The notes: generated from the letters alone by a model not told the origin. A DNA stretch of 40,391 nucleotides from Bacteroidota bacterium (GCA_016705125.1 JADIYW010000017.1:1-40391); one strand, 5' to 3'; positions 22,654 to 33,626 are shown, counted from the first letter of the stretch. Made by a program: numbers and translations.

Positions 22654-25600
22654 ATGAAACATTCAACTACACATAATATTTTTTTAGAAATAGGAAAAAG
22701 TCACTCTTTTCATTTTTTTCTAAAACAAAGGAAATTCTTATTTCTAAGGTTTTTTCTTTTTATATTTATTAGTATTTTTTCAATCAATACAAATTTTGCA
22801 ATTGAATACAAAAATTTATCTTCAACCATTTTATTTGGAAATGAAAAATTAAGACCTCTTATTCAACGTTGTGGTAAGCCAACAAACTTACAAGTAACAA
22901 ATATTACTTCTACTAGTGCTAAAATTTCATGGACAGGGGTTTCTGGTGCTAGAAGGTATAGAATCTTGTATAAAAAAGTTGGAGCACCAAGATTTAAAAT
23001 AAAACAAGTAAATACTACTTCAATTAATATAACTGGATTAAAACCTGCAACTAATTACATATTTTTTGTAAGATCATATTGTAGTTGGTACAATATTGGA
23101 AGAAGCGTAAAAGGAACATTTAGAACCTTAGATGGATGTGATAAACCAACTAATTTGAGTGTGGAAGAAATAACATCTACAAGCGCTAAATTAATTTGGT
23201 CAAAAATTGATAGCGCTACTGATTACATAATTGAATACAAAAAATTTACAGGAGCAATTAATTGGAAACAAATTGGACCATTTCCAGCAACTGATTCCTT
23301 TTATATTATAACGAGTTTATTGCCAGATACAAAGTATGCTTGGAGGGTAAAGGCTAAATGCCCCGATGGAACTACTGAATTTGGAAATATCTCTAATTTT
23401 ACCACATTGCCTTTGGGAGATTGCCCAAAACCAATAAATTTAAGTGTAACTTCAATTACATCTAGTAGTGCTTTGCTCAATTGGAATTTAGTTTCAGGTT
23501 CAAATGGATATATAATAAAATATAAAAAGAAAAGTGCTGCAAATTGGATAACGATTGATAGCATTGATCCAAGTATTAATTCTTATCAATTGAATGGGCT
23601 ATTACCAAATACAATTTATACCTATAAAGTGCAATCTATATGCCCACAGGGAAGTAGTTTTTTCAGTCAACCCAAAGATTTTACTACCTTAGGTTTAGGT
23701 CCATGCGATATCCCATCAGCGATAACAGTCAGCAATATTAGCACCACAAGTGCTACAATTAGTTGGACAGGTGATATTGAGGCCACAAGTTATGAGTTAC
23801 AATACAAAGAAATTAGCAATCCCAATTGGCAAAGTGTAATAATAAATGCACCAACAACGACCTATACTTTTAGCAATTTAATACAAAATACGACCTATCA
23901 ATATCGACTTAAAACGGTATGTTCTTTTGGAGAAAGTGTATTTAGTTCGATAGGCGAATTTACAACCCTAACTGCTCCAGTATGCGATATTCCATCAGCG
24001 ATAACAGTCAGCAATATTAGCACCACAAGTGCAACAATTAGTTGGACAGGAGATATTGAGGCCACAAGTTATGAGTTACAATACAAAGAATTGAGCAATC
24101 CCAATTGGCAAAGTGTAATTATAAATGCACCGACAACGACTTATACTTTCAGCAATTTAATACAAAATACGACGTATCAATATCGCCTTAAAACAGTATG
24201 TTCTTTTGGAGAAAGTGTATTTAGTTCGATTGGAGAATTTACAACCCTAACCGCTCCAGTATGCGATATCCCATCAGCAATAACAGTCAGCAATATTAGC
24301 ACCACAAGCGCAACAATTAGTTGGACAGGAGATATCGAGGCCACAAGTTATGAGTTACAATACAAAGAATTGAGCAATCCCAATTGGCAAAGTGTAATTA
24401 TAAATGCACCGACAACGACTTATACTTTCAGCAATTTAATACAAAATACGACCTATCAATATCGACTTAAAACGGTATGTTCTTTTGGAGAAAGTAATTT
24501 TAGTTCTATAGGCGAATTTACGACTTTAACCGCTCCAGTATGCGATATTCCATCAGCAATAACAGTCAGCAATATTAGCACCACAAGCGCAACAATTAGT
24601 TGGACAGGAGATATCGAGGCCACAAGTTATGAATTGCAATACAAAGAATTGAGCAATCCCAATTGGCAAAGTGTAATAATAAATGCACCAACAACGACGT
24701 ATACTTTTAGCAATTTAATACAAAATACGACCTATCAATATCGCCTTAAAACAGTATGTCCATTTGGAGAAAGTAATTTTAGTTCTATAGGCGAATTTAC
24801 GACTTTAACCGCTCCAGTATGCGATATTCCATCAGCTATAACAGTCAGCAATATTAGCACCACAAGTGCAACAATTAGTTGGACAGGAGATATCGAGGCC
24901 ACAAGTTATGAATTGCAATACAAAGAATTGAGCAATCCCAATTGGCAAAGTGTAATAATAAATGCACCAACAACGACCTATACTTTTAGCAATTTAATAC
25001 AAAATACGACCTATCAATATCGACTTAAAACGGTATGTTCTTTTGGAGAAAGTGTATTTAGTTCGATAGGCGAATTTACAACCCTAACTGCTCCAGTTTG
25101 TGATATTCCATCAGCGATAACAGTCAGCAATATTAGCACCACAAGCGCAACAATTAGTTGGACAGGAGATATTGAGGCCACAAGTTATGAGTTACAATAC
25201 AAAGAATTGAGCAATCCCAATTGGCAAAGTGTAATTATAAATGCACCGACAACGACTTATACTTTCAGCAATTTATTGCCAAACACGACCTATCAATATC
25301 GACTTAAAACAGTATGTCCATTTGGAGAAAGTGTATTTAGTTCGATTGGAGAATTTACAACCCTAACCGCTCCAGTATGCGATGTTCCATCAGCGATAAC
25401 AGTCAGCAATATTAGCACCACGAGTGCAACAATTAGTTGGACAGGCGATGTAGAAGCAACAAGTTATGAGTTACAATACAAAGAATTGAGCAATCCCAAT
25501 TGGCAAAGTGTAATTATAAATGCACCAACAACGACGTATACTTTTAGCAATTTAATACAAAATACGACATATCAATATCGCCTTAAAACAGTATGTCCAT

Positions 25601-28600
25601 TTGGAGAAAGTAATTTTAGTTCGATTGGAGAATTTACAACCCTAACAGCTCCAGTATGCGATGTTCCATCAGCGATTGCGGTAAGCAATATTAGCACCAC
25701 GAGTGCTACAATTAGTTGGACAGGCGATGTAGAAGCAACAAGTTATGAGTTACAATACAAAGAATTGAGCAATCCCAATTGGCAAAGTGTAATTATAAAT
25801 GCACCGACAACGACTTATACTTTCAGCAATTTATTGCCAAACACGACCTATCAATATCGACTTAAAACGGTATGTTCTTTTGGAGAAAGTGTATTTAGTT
25901 CTATAGGCGAATTTACAACCCTAACCGCTCCAATATGCGATATCCCATCAGCTATAACGGTCAGCAATATTAGCACCACAAGTGCAACAATTAGTTGGAC
26001 AGGAGATATCGAGGCCACAAGTTATGAATTGCAATACAAAGAAATTAGCAATCCCAATTGGCAAAGTGTAATAATAAATGCACCAACAACGACGTATACT
26101 TTTAGCAATTTAATACAAAATACGACATATCAATATCGCCTTAAAACAGTATGTCCATTTGGAGAAAGTGTATTTAGTTCGATTGGAGAATTTACAACCC
26201 TAACCGCTCCAGTATGCGATGTTCCATCAGCGATAACGGTAAGCAATATTAGCACCACGAGTGCTACAATTAGTTGGACAGGCGATGTAGAAGCAACAAG
26301 TTATGAATTGCAATACAAAGAATTGAGCAATCCCAATTGGCAAAGTGTAATAATAAATGCACCAACAACGACGTATACTTTTAGCAATTTAATACAAAAT
26401 ACGACATATCAATATCGCCTTAAAACAGTATGTCCATTTGGAGAAAGTGTATTTAGTTCGATTGGAGAATTTACGACTTTACCATTTTGTAACGAGCCAT
26501 TTAATTTGACTTTAGGTGCAATAAATTGTACCGATGCAACTCTTTCTTGGCAATCAAATGCTCAGAATTTATCATTCGTTGTCTCTTATAAGCCATTAGG
26601 ATTTGGTACTTGGCAAAATGAAAATACACCCATCTCTTCAATACAATTATTTGATTTACTAGAAAACACAACTTATGAATTTAAAGTGAAAGCAATTTGT
26701 TCTTTTGGAGAAAGTAACTTTAGCAATATTGTTAATTTTACTACGGAGGATATTTGTCAAATTCCATTTGATTTAATTGTGACCAATATAACAGAAACTG
26801 CTGCAACACTTATTTGGAATGGTGCTTCAAACACAATTATTTATGAAGTGTTTTATAAAAAATTATCTGATCCTAATTGGTTAATTGGAAATACTAGTGA
26901 TTTGTTTTTATTTATAAATAATTTGACACCAAATACAACCTATGAATTTAAAGTAAAAGCATATTGTCCATCATGTGAAAGTATAGAAAGCGATCCTTTT
27001 TTATTTACTACTTTACAAATTTGTCCTGTTGCTACTGGATTAAATGCAAATAATATAAATTGTTCGAGTGCCTCACTTACTTGGTCAGGCCCGAATGGTG
27101 TAAATGCTTATGTGGTTCAATATAGACCAATTGGAGGCGTTTGGATAACCGAAAATGTGCCTGATAATTATTTAGATCTTTATAATTTGGCAGCTAACAC
27201 AAATTACGAATTTAAAGTAAAATCTATCTGTAGTCTAAATGAGAGTAATTATAGTAGTACATATAACTTTACTACTTCTCCTGCTTGTAATACACCCAAT
27301 TTAATTAATACGAGTTTTATTACCTCAACAGCTGCTACAATAGATTGGCAAAGCAATATTAATGCAAATGAATTTCAAGTTTATTATAGACCAATTAATA
27401 CGCCTACATGGTTAATTGAGTCGGTGCCGTTTAATTTTGTGGACTTAATAAATCTTATTCCAAACACAACTTATGAATTTAAAATTAAAGCATTTTGTAA
27501 TGGTTGTGAAAGTAATTTTAGTAATATTATTACATTTACAACTTTAGTCGATTGCACCGAACCCTCAGGATTAGTGGCAAATGATATTACCTGCACGACA
27601 GCTAATTTAACATGGTCAGGTCCAAATGGAGCATTGTCATATATTGTAAAGTATAGAGAAATAGGAGGGATTTGGACAGAAGAAGCTGCTTCCGATAATT
27701 ATTATGATTTGATAAATTTGGAGTCAGGTACTACATACGAATATATTGTCAAGTCAATTTGTGGACAAGGAGAAAGTCTTTATAGTACAGCCTTTAGTTT
27801 TGATACCGACCCTACTTGTAGTGATCCAATTAATTTGAGTGCTACTTTAATTACAACAACTACTGCAAAATTAACTTGGACACAAAACAGTGGAGCAAAT
27901 GAGTATGAAATATTGTACAAGCCTGTAAATGACCCAAACTGGATAAGCGATTTTACCACTAATCTATTTTTAAATATAAGTAATTTATTACCTAACACAT
28001 TATACGAATTTAAAGTAAAAGCTTATTGTGATTTCTGCGAAAGTGATTTTAGTGCAACAGCCAATTTTACAACATTGTTACAATGTGAAATACCTACGAA
28101 TATCAATGTGCAAAATATAACTTGTAGCACTGCAAAGATTACCTGGAACAATCCGGCAAATTCCCAATCCTTTTTGGTGCAATACAGATTATCAGGCAAT
28201 TGGATAGAAATTACAACAAGCCAAAACTTTGTCGATTTAATAAATTTAAATCCTAACAGCAATTATGAATTTAGAGTAAAAACAATTTGTACTAGTGGTG
28301 AAAGCAATTTCAGCAATATTGACGATTTTACAACTACTATTGGTTGTACTCCTCCATCTGATTTGAGTGCAAATGATATAACTTGTTCCGCAGCTAGTTT
28401 AACATGGTTTGAACCAAACGGCACTGATTCCTTCAATATAGAATATCGTATTTCTGGCAATTGGATATCTGTTAATTCAACCCAAAATTTTCTGGATCTT
28501 ATAAATTTATCACCAGGTACTACTTATGAATATAGAGTAAAGAGTTATTGTAACCTTTGTGAAAGTAATTTCAGTCCTATTTCTACATTTACAACAGCCA

Positions 28601-29697
28601 ATATTTGTGAAATTCCTTCTGATTTGGCTGCAAATGATGTAAGTTGCTCTACAGCTAGTTTGACTTGGTTTGAAGCCAATGGGACCAACTCTTTTATTGT
28701 TCAGTACAGAATTTTAGGAAATCCTAATTGGATTACAGAAACTGCGGATGATAATTTTATTGATTTGGTTGGATTGACACAAAATAGTACTTACCAATAT
28801 AAAATAAAAGGAATTTGTACAAGTTGTGAAAGTGATTATTCAGAAATAAAAACCTTTTTTACAGCAAGCGATTGTGGTGTCCCAACTAATTTAGCTTCAA
28901 GTGACATCACCTGTAATGAAGCCAAAATCACTTGGATAGGTGCTCCAGGTACCATTTCCTTTGTAATAAGCTATAAGCAAGCACAAGATACCGTTTGGAC
29001 ACAAATTAGCACCACAAATCTTTTTTACAATTTTACTGGATTAAGTTTAGGAACCACTTATCAAGTAAGGATAAAAGGAATCTGTGCTTTGTGCGAAAGT
29101 GCTTATAGTGCTACCATTTCATTTTCTACAATTCCTGATTGTGGCGTTCCTCAAAATATTACAATTTCGAATATAGCAAACAATACAGCTCAATTAAATT
29201 GGGATTTAGCTTGTGGAGCCACCAATTATGAAATAAAATATAGAGTAATTGGAAATCCGCTATTTCAAAATGGTTCTTCAAGTGTTAATTTTTATAATTT
29301 TCAAAACCTAATTCCGGGTTCAGATTATGAAGTAAAAATAAGAACAGATTGCAATGGGGTTTATAGTGATTTTTCGGCGTATTTGAATTTTACTACTTTG
29401 GTGATGAGATTATCTAATCCAAATCCAAACCCTAAAACTAAAATTGAACCAAAAATTGAAGTTTATCCAAATCCAAATAATGGAACATTTAAATTGAAAT
29501 ATATTGCATTAACAGAGGATGAATATTTAATTTCTTTGTTTAATCTGGCAGGACAAACAATACAAGAGTCTAAATTTGAAGCAACAATTGGTGAAAATGA
29601 AATGGATTTTAATTTGGTAAATGTTCCAAGAGGATTGTATTTTATTTCGATAAGTAATAAGGAAAATAGGACTATTCAAAAAATCATTATTGAATAA
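22654..29697 (+). CDS. Giant fibronectin-III repeat protein with T9SS type-A sorting domain
   Basis: A 2347-residue secreted protein. It has a long N-terminal signal region (hydrophobic LFLRFFLFIFISIFSI, residues ~30-45), then 24 Fn3-like domains, each about 93 residues with the pattern C-xP-...TSATISW-...-Y-E-L-Q-YK-...-L-x-P-NTTYxxRxKTxC-xxxESxFS-xxxFTT. Three divergent domains are followed by ten near-identical ones (23704-26485) and eleven divergent ones. The cysteine at the domain start and that in the K(T/A)xC strand could form a disulfide in each. The C-terminus (IEVYPNPNNGTFKLKY...YLISLFNLAGQTI...VPRGLYFISISNKENRTIQKIIIE) is a type-A T9SS sorting domain. Likely an adhesin or matrix protein on the cell surface. 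No frameshift occurs over 7 kb, in contrast to the gene before it. Confidence 0.93.
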   Translation: MKHSTTHNIFLEIGKSHSFHFFLKQRKFLFLRFFLFIFISIFSINTNFAIEYKNLSSTILFGNEKLRPLIQRCGKPTNLQVTNITSTSAKISWTGVSGARRYRILYKKVGAPRFKIKQVNTTSINITGLKPATNYIFFVRSYCSWYNIGRSVKGTFRTLDGCDKPTNLSVEEITSTSAKLIWSKIDSATDYIIEYKKFTGAINWKQIGPFPATDSFYIITSLLPDTKYAWRVKAKCPDGTTEFGNISNFTTLPLGDCPKPINLSVTSITSSSALLNWNLVSGSNGYIIKYKKKSAANWITIDSIDPSINSYQLNGLLPNTIYTYKVQSICPQGSSFFSQPKDFTTLGLGPCDIPSAITVSNISTTSATISWTGDIEATSYELQYKEISNPNWQSVIINAPTTTYTFSNLIQNTTYQYRLKTVCSFGESVFSSIGEFTTLTAPVCDIPSAITVSNISTTSATISWTGDIEATSYELQYKELSNPNWQSVIINAPTTTYTFSNLIQNTTYQYRLKTVCSFGESVFSSIGEFTTLTAPVCDIPSAITVSNISTTSATISWTGDIEATSYELQYKELSNPNWQSVIINAPTTTYTFSNLIQNTTYQYRLKTVCSFGESNFSSIGEFTTLTAPVCDIPSAITVSNISTTSATISWTGDIEATSYELQYKELSNPNWQSVIINAPTTTYTFSNLIQNTTYQYRLKTVCPFGESNFSSIGEFTTLTAPVCDIPSAITVSNISTTSATISWTGDIEATSYELQYKELSNPNWQSVIINAPTTTYTFSNLIQNTTYQYRLKTVCSFGESVFSSIGEFTTLTAPVCDIPSAITVSNISTTSATISWTGDIEATSYELQYKELSNPNWQSVIINAPTTTYTFSNLLPNTTYQYRLKTVCPFGESVFSSIGEFTTLTAPVCDVPSAITVSNISTTSATISWTGDVEATSYELQYKELSNPNWQSVIINAPTTTYTFSNLIQNTTYQYRLKTVCPFGESNFSSIGEFTTLTAPVCDVPSAIAVSNISTTSATISWTGDVEATSYELQYKELSNPNWQSVIINAPTTTYTFSNLLPNTTYQYRLKTVCSFGESVFSSIGEFTTLTAPICDIPSAITVSNISTTSATISWTGDIEATSYELQYKEISNPNWQSVIINAPTTTYTFSNLIQNTTYQYRLKTVCPFGESVFSSIGEFTTLTAPVCDVPSAITVSNISTTSATISWTGDVEATSYELQYKELSNPNWQSVIINAPTTTYTFSNLIQNTTYQYRLKTVCPFGESVFSSIGEFTTLPFCNEPFNLTLGAINCTDATLSWQSNAQNLSFVVSYKPLGFGTWQNENTPISSIQLFDLLENTTYEFKVKAICSFGESNFSNIVNFTTEDICQIPFDLIVTNITETAATLIWNGASNTIIYEVFYKKLSDPNWLIGNTSDLFLFINNLTPNTTYEFKVKAYCPSCESIESDPFLFTTLQICPVATGLNANNINCSSASLTWSGPNGVNAYVVQYRPIGGVWITENVPDNYLDLYNLAANTNYEFKVKSICSLNESNYSSTYNFTTSPACNTPNLINTSFITSTAATIDWQSNINANEFQVYYRPINTPTWLIESVPFNFVDLINLIPNTTYEFKIKAFCNGCESNFSNIITFTTLVDCTEPSGLVANDITCTTANLTWSGPNGALSYIVKYREIGGIWTEEAASDNYYDLINLESGTTYEYIVKSICGQGESLYSTAFSFDTDPTCSDPINLSATLITTTTAKLTWTQNSGANEYEILYKPVNDPNWISDFTTNLFLNISNLLPNTLYEFKVKAYCDFCESDFSATANFTTLLQCEIPTNINVQNITCSTAKITWNNPANSQSFLVQYRLSGNWIEITTSQNFVDLINLNPNSNYEFRVKTICTSGESNFSNIDDFTTTIGCTPPSDLSANDITCSAASLTWFEPNGTDSFNIEYRISGNWISVNSTQNFLDLINLSPGTTYEYRVKSYCNLCESNFSPISTFTTANICEIPSDLAANDVSCSTASLTWFEANGTNSFIVQYRILGNPNWITETADDNFIDLVGLTQNSTYQYKIKGICTSCESDYSEIKTFFTASDCGVPTNLASSDITCNEAKITWIGAPGTISFVISYKQAQDTVWTQISTTNLFYNFTGLSLGTTYQVRIKGICALCESAYSATISFSTIPDCGVPQNITISNIANNTAQLNWDLACGATNYEIKYRVIGNPLFQNGSSSVNFYNFQNLIPGSDYEVKIRTDCNGVYSDFSAYLNFTTLVMRLSNPNPNPKTKIEPKIEVYPNPNNGTFKLKYIALTEDEYLISLFNLAGQTIQESKFEATIGENEMDFNLVNVPRGLYFISISNKENRTIQKIIIE
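23704..26485 (+). repeat. Mosaic tandem array, 10 copies of a 279 bp Fn3 unit
   Basis: Units start near 23704, 23983, 24262, 24541, 24820, 25099, 25378, 25657, 25936 and 26215. They differ by a few two-state variants that are reshuffled among units: DI/DV with GDI/GDV, KEI/KEL, NLIQN/NLLPN, SFGES/PFGES, ESV/ESN. The reading frame is intact throughout. Confidence 0.95.
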
Positions 29698-29721
29698 TGA
29701 GCTGTGATTTTAGTATATTTG
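29690..29721 (+). promoter_or_regulatory. Promoter for the YciO-like gene
   Basis: TATATTTG at 29714-29721 fits TAnnTTTG, with a TTG at 29690-29692 about 21 bp upstream. The start codon at 29738 follows 16 bp later. Confidence 0.5.
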
Positions 29722-29737
29722 TGTATAATTAAAAAAA

Positions 29738-30349
29738 ATGTTAATCGAAATCCACCCCAAAAACCCTGACGAAAGAAAAATAAAGCAAGTAGTGGATTGT
29801 CTGAAAAATGGTGGATTAATCATTTATCCAACGGATACAGTTTACGGCTTAGGTTGCGATATTTACAATACCAAAGCCATCGAAAAGTTAGCTCGATTGA
29901 AAGGAATTAAACCTGAAAAGGCAAACTTTTCTTTCATTTGTAATGATTTAAGTCATATAAGTGAATATACAATTGGACTTGAGACAACAGTATTTAAATT
30001 GATGAAAAGGACGCTTCCTGGTCCCTTTACTTATATTTTGAAAGCCAATAATTCGATTCCAAAACTCTTTAAAAACAATAAAAAAACAGTAGGCGTTCGT
30101 ATCCCTGATAATCAAATTGCACGTACAATTGTAAAAGAACTAGGGAATCCCATTGTTTCAACATCGATTCATAATGGAGATGCAATAATCGATTATTTAA
30201 ATGATCCTTATGAAATTCATGAGCAATTCGAAAAATTGGTAGATATTGTAATCGATGGTGGAATGGGTGATATTGAGCCTTCTACCATAGTGGATTGTAC
30301 TGGAGATGAGCCAATTATTATTAGGCAAGGAAAAGGAGTTTTACTTTAA
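29738..30349 (+). CDS. YciO/YrdC-domain protein (L-threonylcarbamoyladenylate synthase family)
   Basis: 203 residues with the YrdC fold: GGLIIYPTDTVYGLGCDIYNTKAIEKLARLKGI, NFSFICNDLSHISEY, LKRTLPGPFTYILKAN, VGVRIPDNQIARTIVKELGNPIVSTS and PSTIVDCTGDEPIIIRQGKG. Members make threonylcarbamoyl-AMP for t6A37 of tRNAs (TsaC/Sua5) or are YciO paralogues with a weaker or unclear role. The segment KPEKANFSFICNDLSHI, where TsaC has a KxR...P-type motif, and the length (~206 in YciO) point to the YciO branch, so I give no symbol. Short leader with a TAnnTTTG promoter. Confidence 0.88.
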   Translation: MLIEIHPKNPDERKIKQVVDCLKNGGLIIYPTDTVYGLGCDIYNTKAIEKLARLKGIKPEKANFSFICNDLSHISEYTIGLETTVFKLMKRTLPGPFTYILKANNSIPKLFKNNKKTVGVRIPDNQIARTIVKELGNPIVSTSIHNGDAIIDYLNDPYEIHEQFEKLVDIVIDGGMGDIEPSTIVDCTGDEPIIIRQGKGVLL

Positions 30350-30520
30350 ATAAACCATTGTAAAATACTTAATTTCAATATTTTATATAATTTATAAAGT
30401 GGCGTTAAGTTTATTTAAGGATTATTATCAACACATTGGGAATTCTTTGGCGTTGATTTTGTAATGTTGCATTGCTATAATTGCACGATTAAATTTTTCA
30501 AATAATTAATCAAAATAACT

Positions 30521-33500
30521 ATGATTAAGAACTATATTTTTTATCTATTGCTTGGGTTTAGTCTAATAGAGCCAGTTTATGGACAAAAAACTAAAATACA
30601 AGGCGACCCAAATAAGCTTTTAAAAGATGGTATCGAGTTGGCAGATGCAGGAAAATATAATATTGCCGCCCAAAAATTTGAAGATTATATCGACCAGTAT
30701 AATGAACTCGATTTTTCAAATAAAATGCTCCTCGGTGATGCCAATTACTATAGGGCAAAATGTGCTAAAGAAACGTTCAATTCGCAAGCCGAACCTTTAT
30801 ATAATGCTTATTTAGATGAATTTAAAGGGCATTCAAAAAACAATATTGCCTTTTTCGACCTAGGCGATATTTATTATTATGATAAAAACTATAAAGAAGC
30901 CCTTGAATTTTTTAAAAAAGTAGATGATGTTGATCTAAAAGGAGATTTAAAAACGGAATTTTTATTCAAGAAATCGTTTAGCTATTTTGCGCTTAAAGAT
31001 TTTAACAATGCCATTCCTGGTTTTAAGTCATTAACACTAAAAGAAGGAAAATACAAAGAAGAAGCCACCTATTATTTGGGTCTTTCACAATATTATACCA
31101 ATAAATTCAAGGATGCTCAGGTTAATTTCCAAGCATTAGAAGGCTCTAAAAACTATGGAAACACAGTGCCGTATTATATCACTCAAATAAAATTTATTTT
31201 AAAAGATTATCAAGGAACGATTGATTATGCAGAACCCAAATTGCCTAAAACAACTTTGAGAAATCTTGCCGAAATGAACCATTTGGTGGGTAATTCGTAT
31301 TTCCAACTAAAAAACTATGAAAAAGCGGGTTTATACCTCGAAAATTATATTAGAGATGCCCCAAAAGTGACCCAAGAAGATTATTACCAATTGGGATACA
31401 TCAATTTTAAACAAAAAAAGTATAAAGAAGCTGCTAACAACTTTGACAAATTATCTCATTTAGACAATGAATTGGCCCAAAATGCGATGTTTTCTTTAGG
31501 CGATTGCTACTTAAAACTAAATGAAAAATCCAATGCTCGTAATGCGTTTCTTGCAGCTTCAGCCATGAAGTATGACAAAAATATACAGGAAGAAGCCTAT
31601 TTTCAGTATTGCAAATTAACTTATGAAATGGGTAATAATACCGAGGCACTTTCTGCGATTCAAAAATTTAAATCGACTTATCCAAACTCTAAATTCACGA
31701 CCGAGGCAGATGAAATACTTGCACAAGTATTTCTGTCAACTAATAATTATGACGATGCTCTTACCCTAATTGAGGGTATGAAGGATAAGACACCTAAAAT
31801 TCAGGAAGCCTACCAAAAAATGGCCTATTATAGAGCGATAGAATTATTTAATGATAATAATTTTCAAAAGTCAGATGAATATTTAAATCGATCGTTAAAA
31901 TATCTGCGCGATAAATCGATTGAAGGGTTATGTTATTATACCAAATCGGATATTTACCATACCATGGGTCAATATGATAAAAGTATTGAATATGGTTTGA
32001 AATTTATTTCCTTCTCCGATTTTCTAAATCCAAACTATTCAACAAAAGCATCACTTGGCACACAAAATTATATTTTGGGCTATAATTATTACAAAAAAAA
32101 TGATTTCAATAAAGCGAAAGATTATTTTGAAAAAGCAGATGATCAATTAGCCTTATCAAAGGATAAAAATATTGCCCAAGTAATTTATCCTGATGCTGTT
32201 TTGAGAGCTGCTGATTGCTATTTTATGCTTAAAAATTATCCTAAGTCTATTCAATACTATAATAAAGTTGTGACAAATGGATTTAAAGGCTCTGACTATG
32301 CATTTTTCCAAAAGTCTATTTTGGAAGGATTGTCAGGTAAAACGGATGAGAAAATAATAGGATTAAAAGTGATGGCTCAAAAATTCCCTAATTCATTATT
32401 TGCTGACGATGCATTGTTAGAATTGGGCAAAACCTATTTTACAATTGATAAAAATGGTGATGCTGTTGCCACTTTTAATAACCTAATAAAATCTTATCCT
32501 AAAAGCGAGTTAATCCCTGAGGCTTATTTGCAACTTGGTTTAATTGCTTATAACGAAGATAGGTATGACGATGCACTTAGAAATTATGCTTATGTAACTG
32601 ATAATTACAAAAACACCACTTCAGCAAATGAGGCAATGATAGCTGTAAAAGATATTTTTATTGCAAAAGGCGATCCTGAGGGTTATTTTGCATTTATCAA
32701 AAAATATCCAGGTGCAAATGTGTCTTCTACCACACAAGATTCTGTGGCTTATTTGGCAGCAGAAACACAATTCTCAAAAGGCAATTTTGAAGGTGCTTTG
32801 AAAGGATTTAACAATTACCTGATTTCTTACCCGAATGGATATTTTGCGCTTCCAGCTCATTTTTATCGTGCTGAGTGTTTTTATCGCAATAATGAATTTG
32901 ACAAAGCGGCTTTAGATTACGATTTTGTAACTGCACAACCTATAAGTAGATTTACCGAAAAAGCGGTATCAAGACAAGCGGTGGTTGTTTATAAACAACA
33001 AAACTACACAAAAGCTTATGAATTGTTTAAAAAGTATAAGGAACTCGCTTCCACTGATGATGCGAAAAGAGAAGCCATTTTAGGACTTATGCGTACTTCC
33101 TATAAAGTGAAAAATTATGCAGACTGTATTCAGAATGCAAATGAAGTTTTAACACTTACTGGCTTGTCTGATTATGTGATTACCGAAGTTAAATATTTTA
33201 GAGGCTTGAGTTATTTTGAAACTACAATGTACGATAAGGCAAAAACTGATTTTAATGATGTAATTTCAAAAGTCCAAAACGAACAAGCGGCTGAGTCGAA
33301 ATTCAAAATAGCTAAAATGCAATATTTACAAAAGCAAACCAAGGAATGCGAAAAAACATGCTTTGAGTTTATCGATAATTATCCTTCCTACGAATATTGG
33401 TTGATAAATACTTATATTTTGTTGTCAGACAATTATTTGGTTACTAATGATTTATTTCAGGCTAAAGCGACTTTGCAAAGTGTTTTGAATAATTATGAAA

Positions 33501-33619
33501 AAGACGATGATTTACGGAAAATGGCTCAAAATAAATTCAACCAAATTGTTGCCTTAGAAGCCCAAAATTCAAAAATTAAATTAGATAATAATTCCACCGA
33601 AATGGAATTCGAAAAATAG
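30521..33619 (+). CDS. Large secreted TPR protein
   Basis: 1032 residues with an N-terminal signal peptide (MIKNYIFYLLLGFSLIEPVYGQ). The rest is alpha-helical tetratricopeptide-like repeats, recognised by recurring patterns such as YYRAxCxxETF, FFDLGDIYYYDKNYKEALEFFKKV, YQLGYINFKQKKYKEAANNFDKL, ALLELGKTYFTIDKNGDAVATFNNLIKSYPKSELIPEAYLQLGLIAY and HFYRAECFYRNNEFDKAALDYDFV. Such repeats bind partner proteins. Located in the periplasm by its signal peptide. The stop is 7 bp before the start of the beta-barrel gene, so the two are likely partners in one operon. The specific pathway is unknown; TPR/outer-membrane pairs are common in Bacteroidota envelope biogenesis. Confidence 0.88.
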   Translation: MIKNYIFYLLLGFSLIEPVYGQKTKIQGDPNKLLKDGIELADAGKYNIAAQKFEDYIDQYNELDFSNKMLLGDANYYRAKCAKETFNSQAEPLYNAYLDEFKGHSKNNIAFFDLGDIYYYDKNYKEALEFFKKVDDVDLKGDLKTEFLFKKSFSYFALKDFNNAIPGFKSLTLKEGKYKEEATYYLGLSQYYTNKFKDAQVNFQALEGSKNYGNTVPYYITQIKFILKDYQGTIDYAEPKLPKTTLRNLAEMNHLVGNSYFQLKNYEKAGLYLENYIRDAPKVTQEDYYQLGYINFKQKKYKEAANNFDKLSHLDNELAQNAMFSLGDCYLKLNEKSNARNAFLAASAMKYDKNIQEEAYFQYCKLTYEMGNNTEALSAIQKFKSTYPNSKFTTEADEILAQVFLSTNNYDDALTLIEGMKDKTPKIQEAYQKMAYYRAIELFNDNNFQKSDEYLNRSLKYLRDKSIEGLCYYTKSDIYHTMGQYDKSIEYGLKFISFSDFLNPNYSTKASLGTQNYILGYNYYKKNDFNKAKDYFEKADDQLALSKDKNIAQVIYPDAVLRAADCYFMLKNYPKSIQYYNKVVTNGFKGSDYAFFQKSILEGLSGKTDEKIIGLKVMAQKFPNSLFADDALLELGKTYFTIDKNGDAVATFNNLIKSYPKSELIPEAYLQLGLIAYNEDRYDDALRNYAYVTDNYKNTTSANEAMIAVKDIFIAKGDPEGYFAFIKKYPGANVSSTTQDSVAYLAAETQFSKGNFEGALKGFNNYLISYPNGYFALPAHFYRAECFYRNNEFDKAALDYDFVTAQPISRFTEKAVSRQAVVVYKQQNYTKAYELFKKYKELASTDDAKREAILGLMRTSYKVKNYADCIQNANEVLTLTGLSDYVITEVKYFRGLSYFETTMYDKAKTDFNDVISKVQNEQAAESKFKIAKMQYLQKQTKECEKTCFEFIDNYPSYEYWLINTYILLSDNYLVTNDLFQAKATLQSVLNNYEKDDDLRKMAQNKFNQIVALEAQNSKIKLDNNSTEMEFEK

Positions 33620-33626
33620 TAACAAT

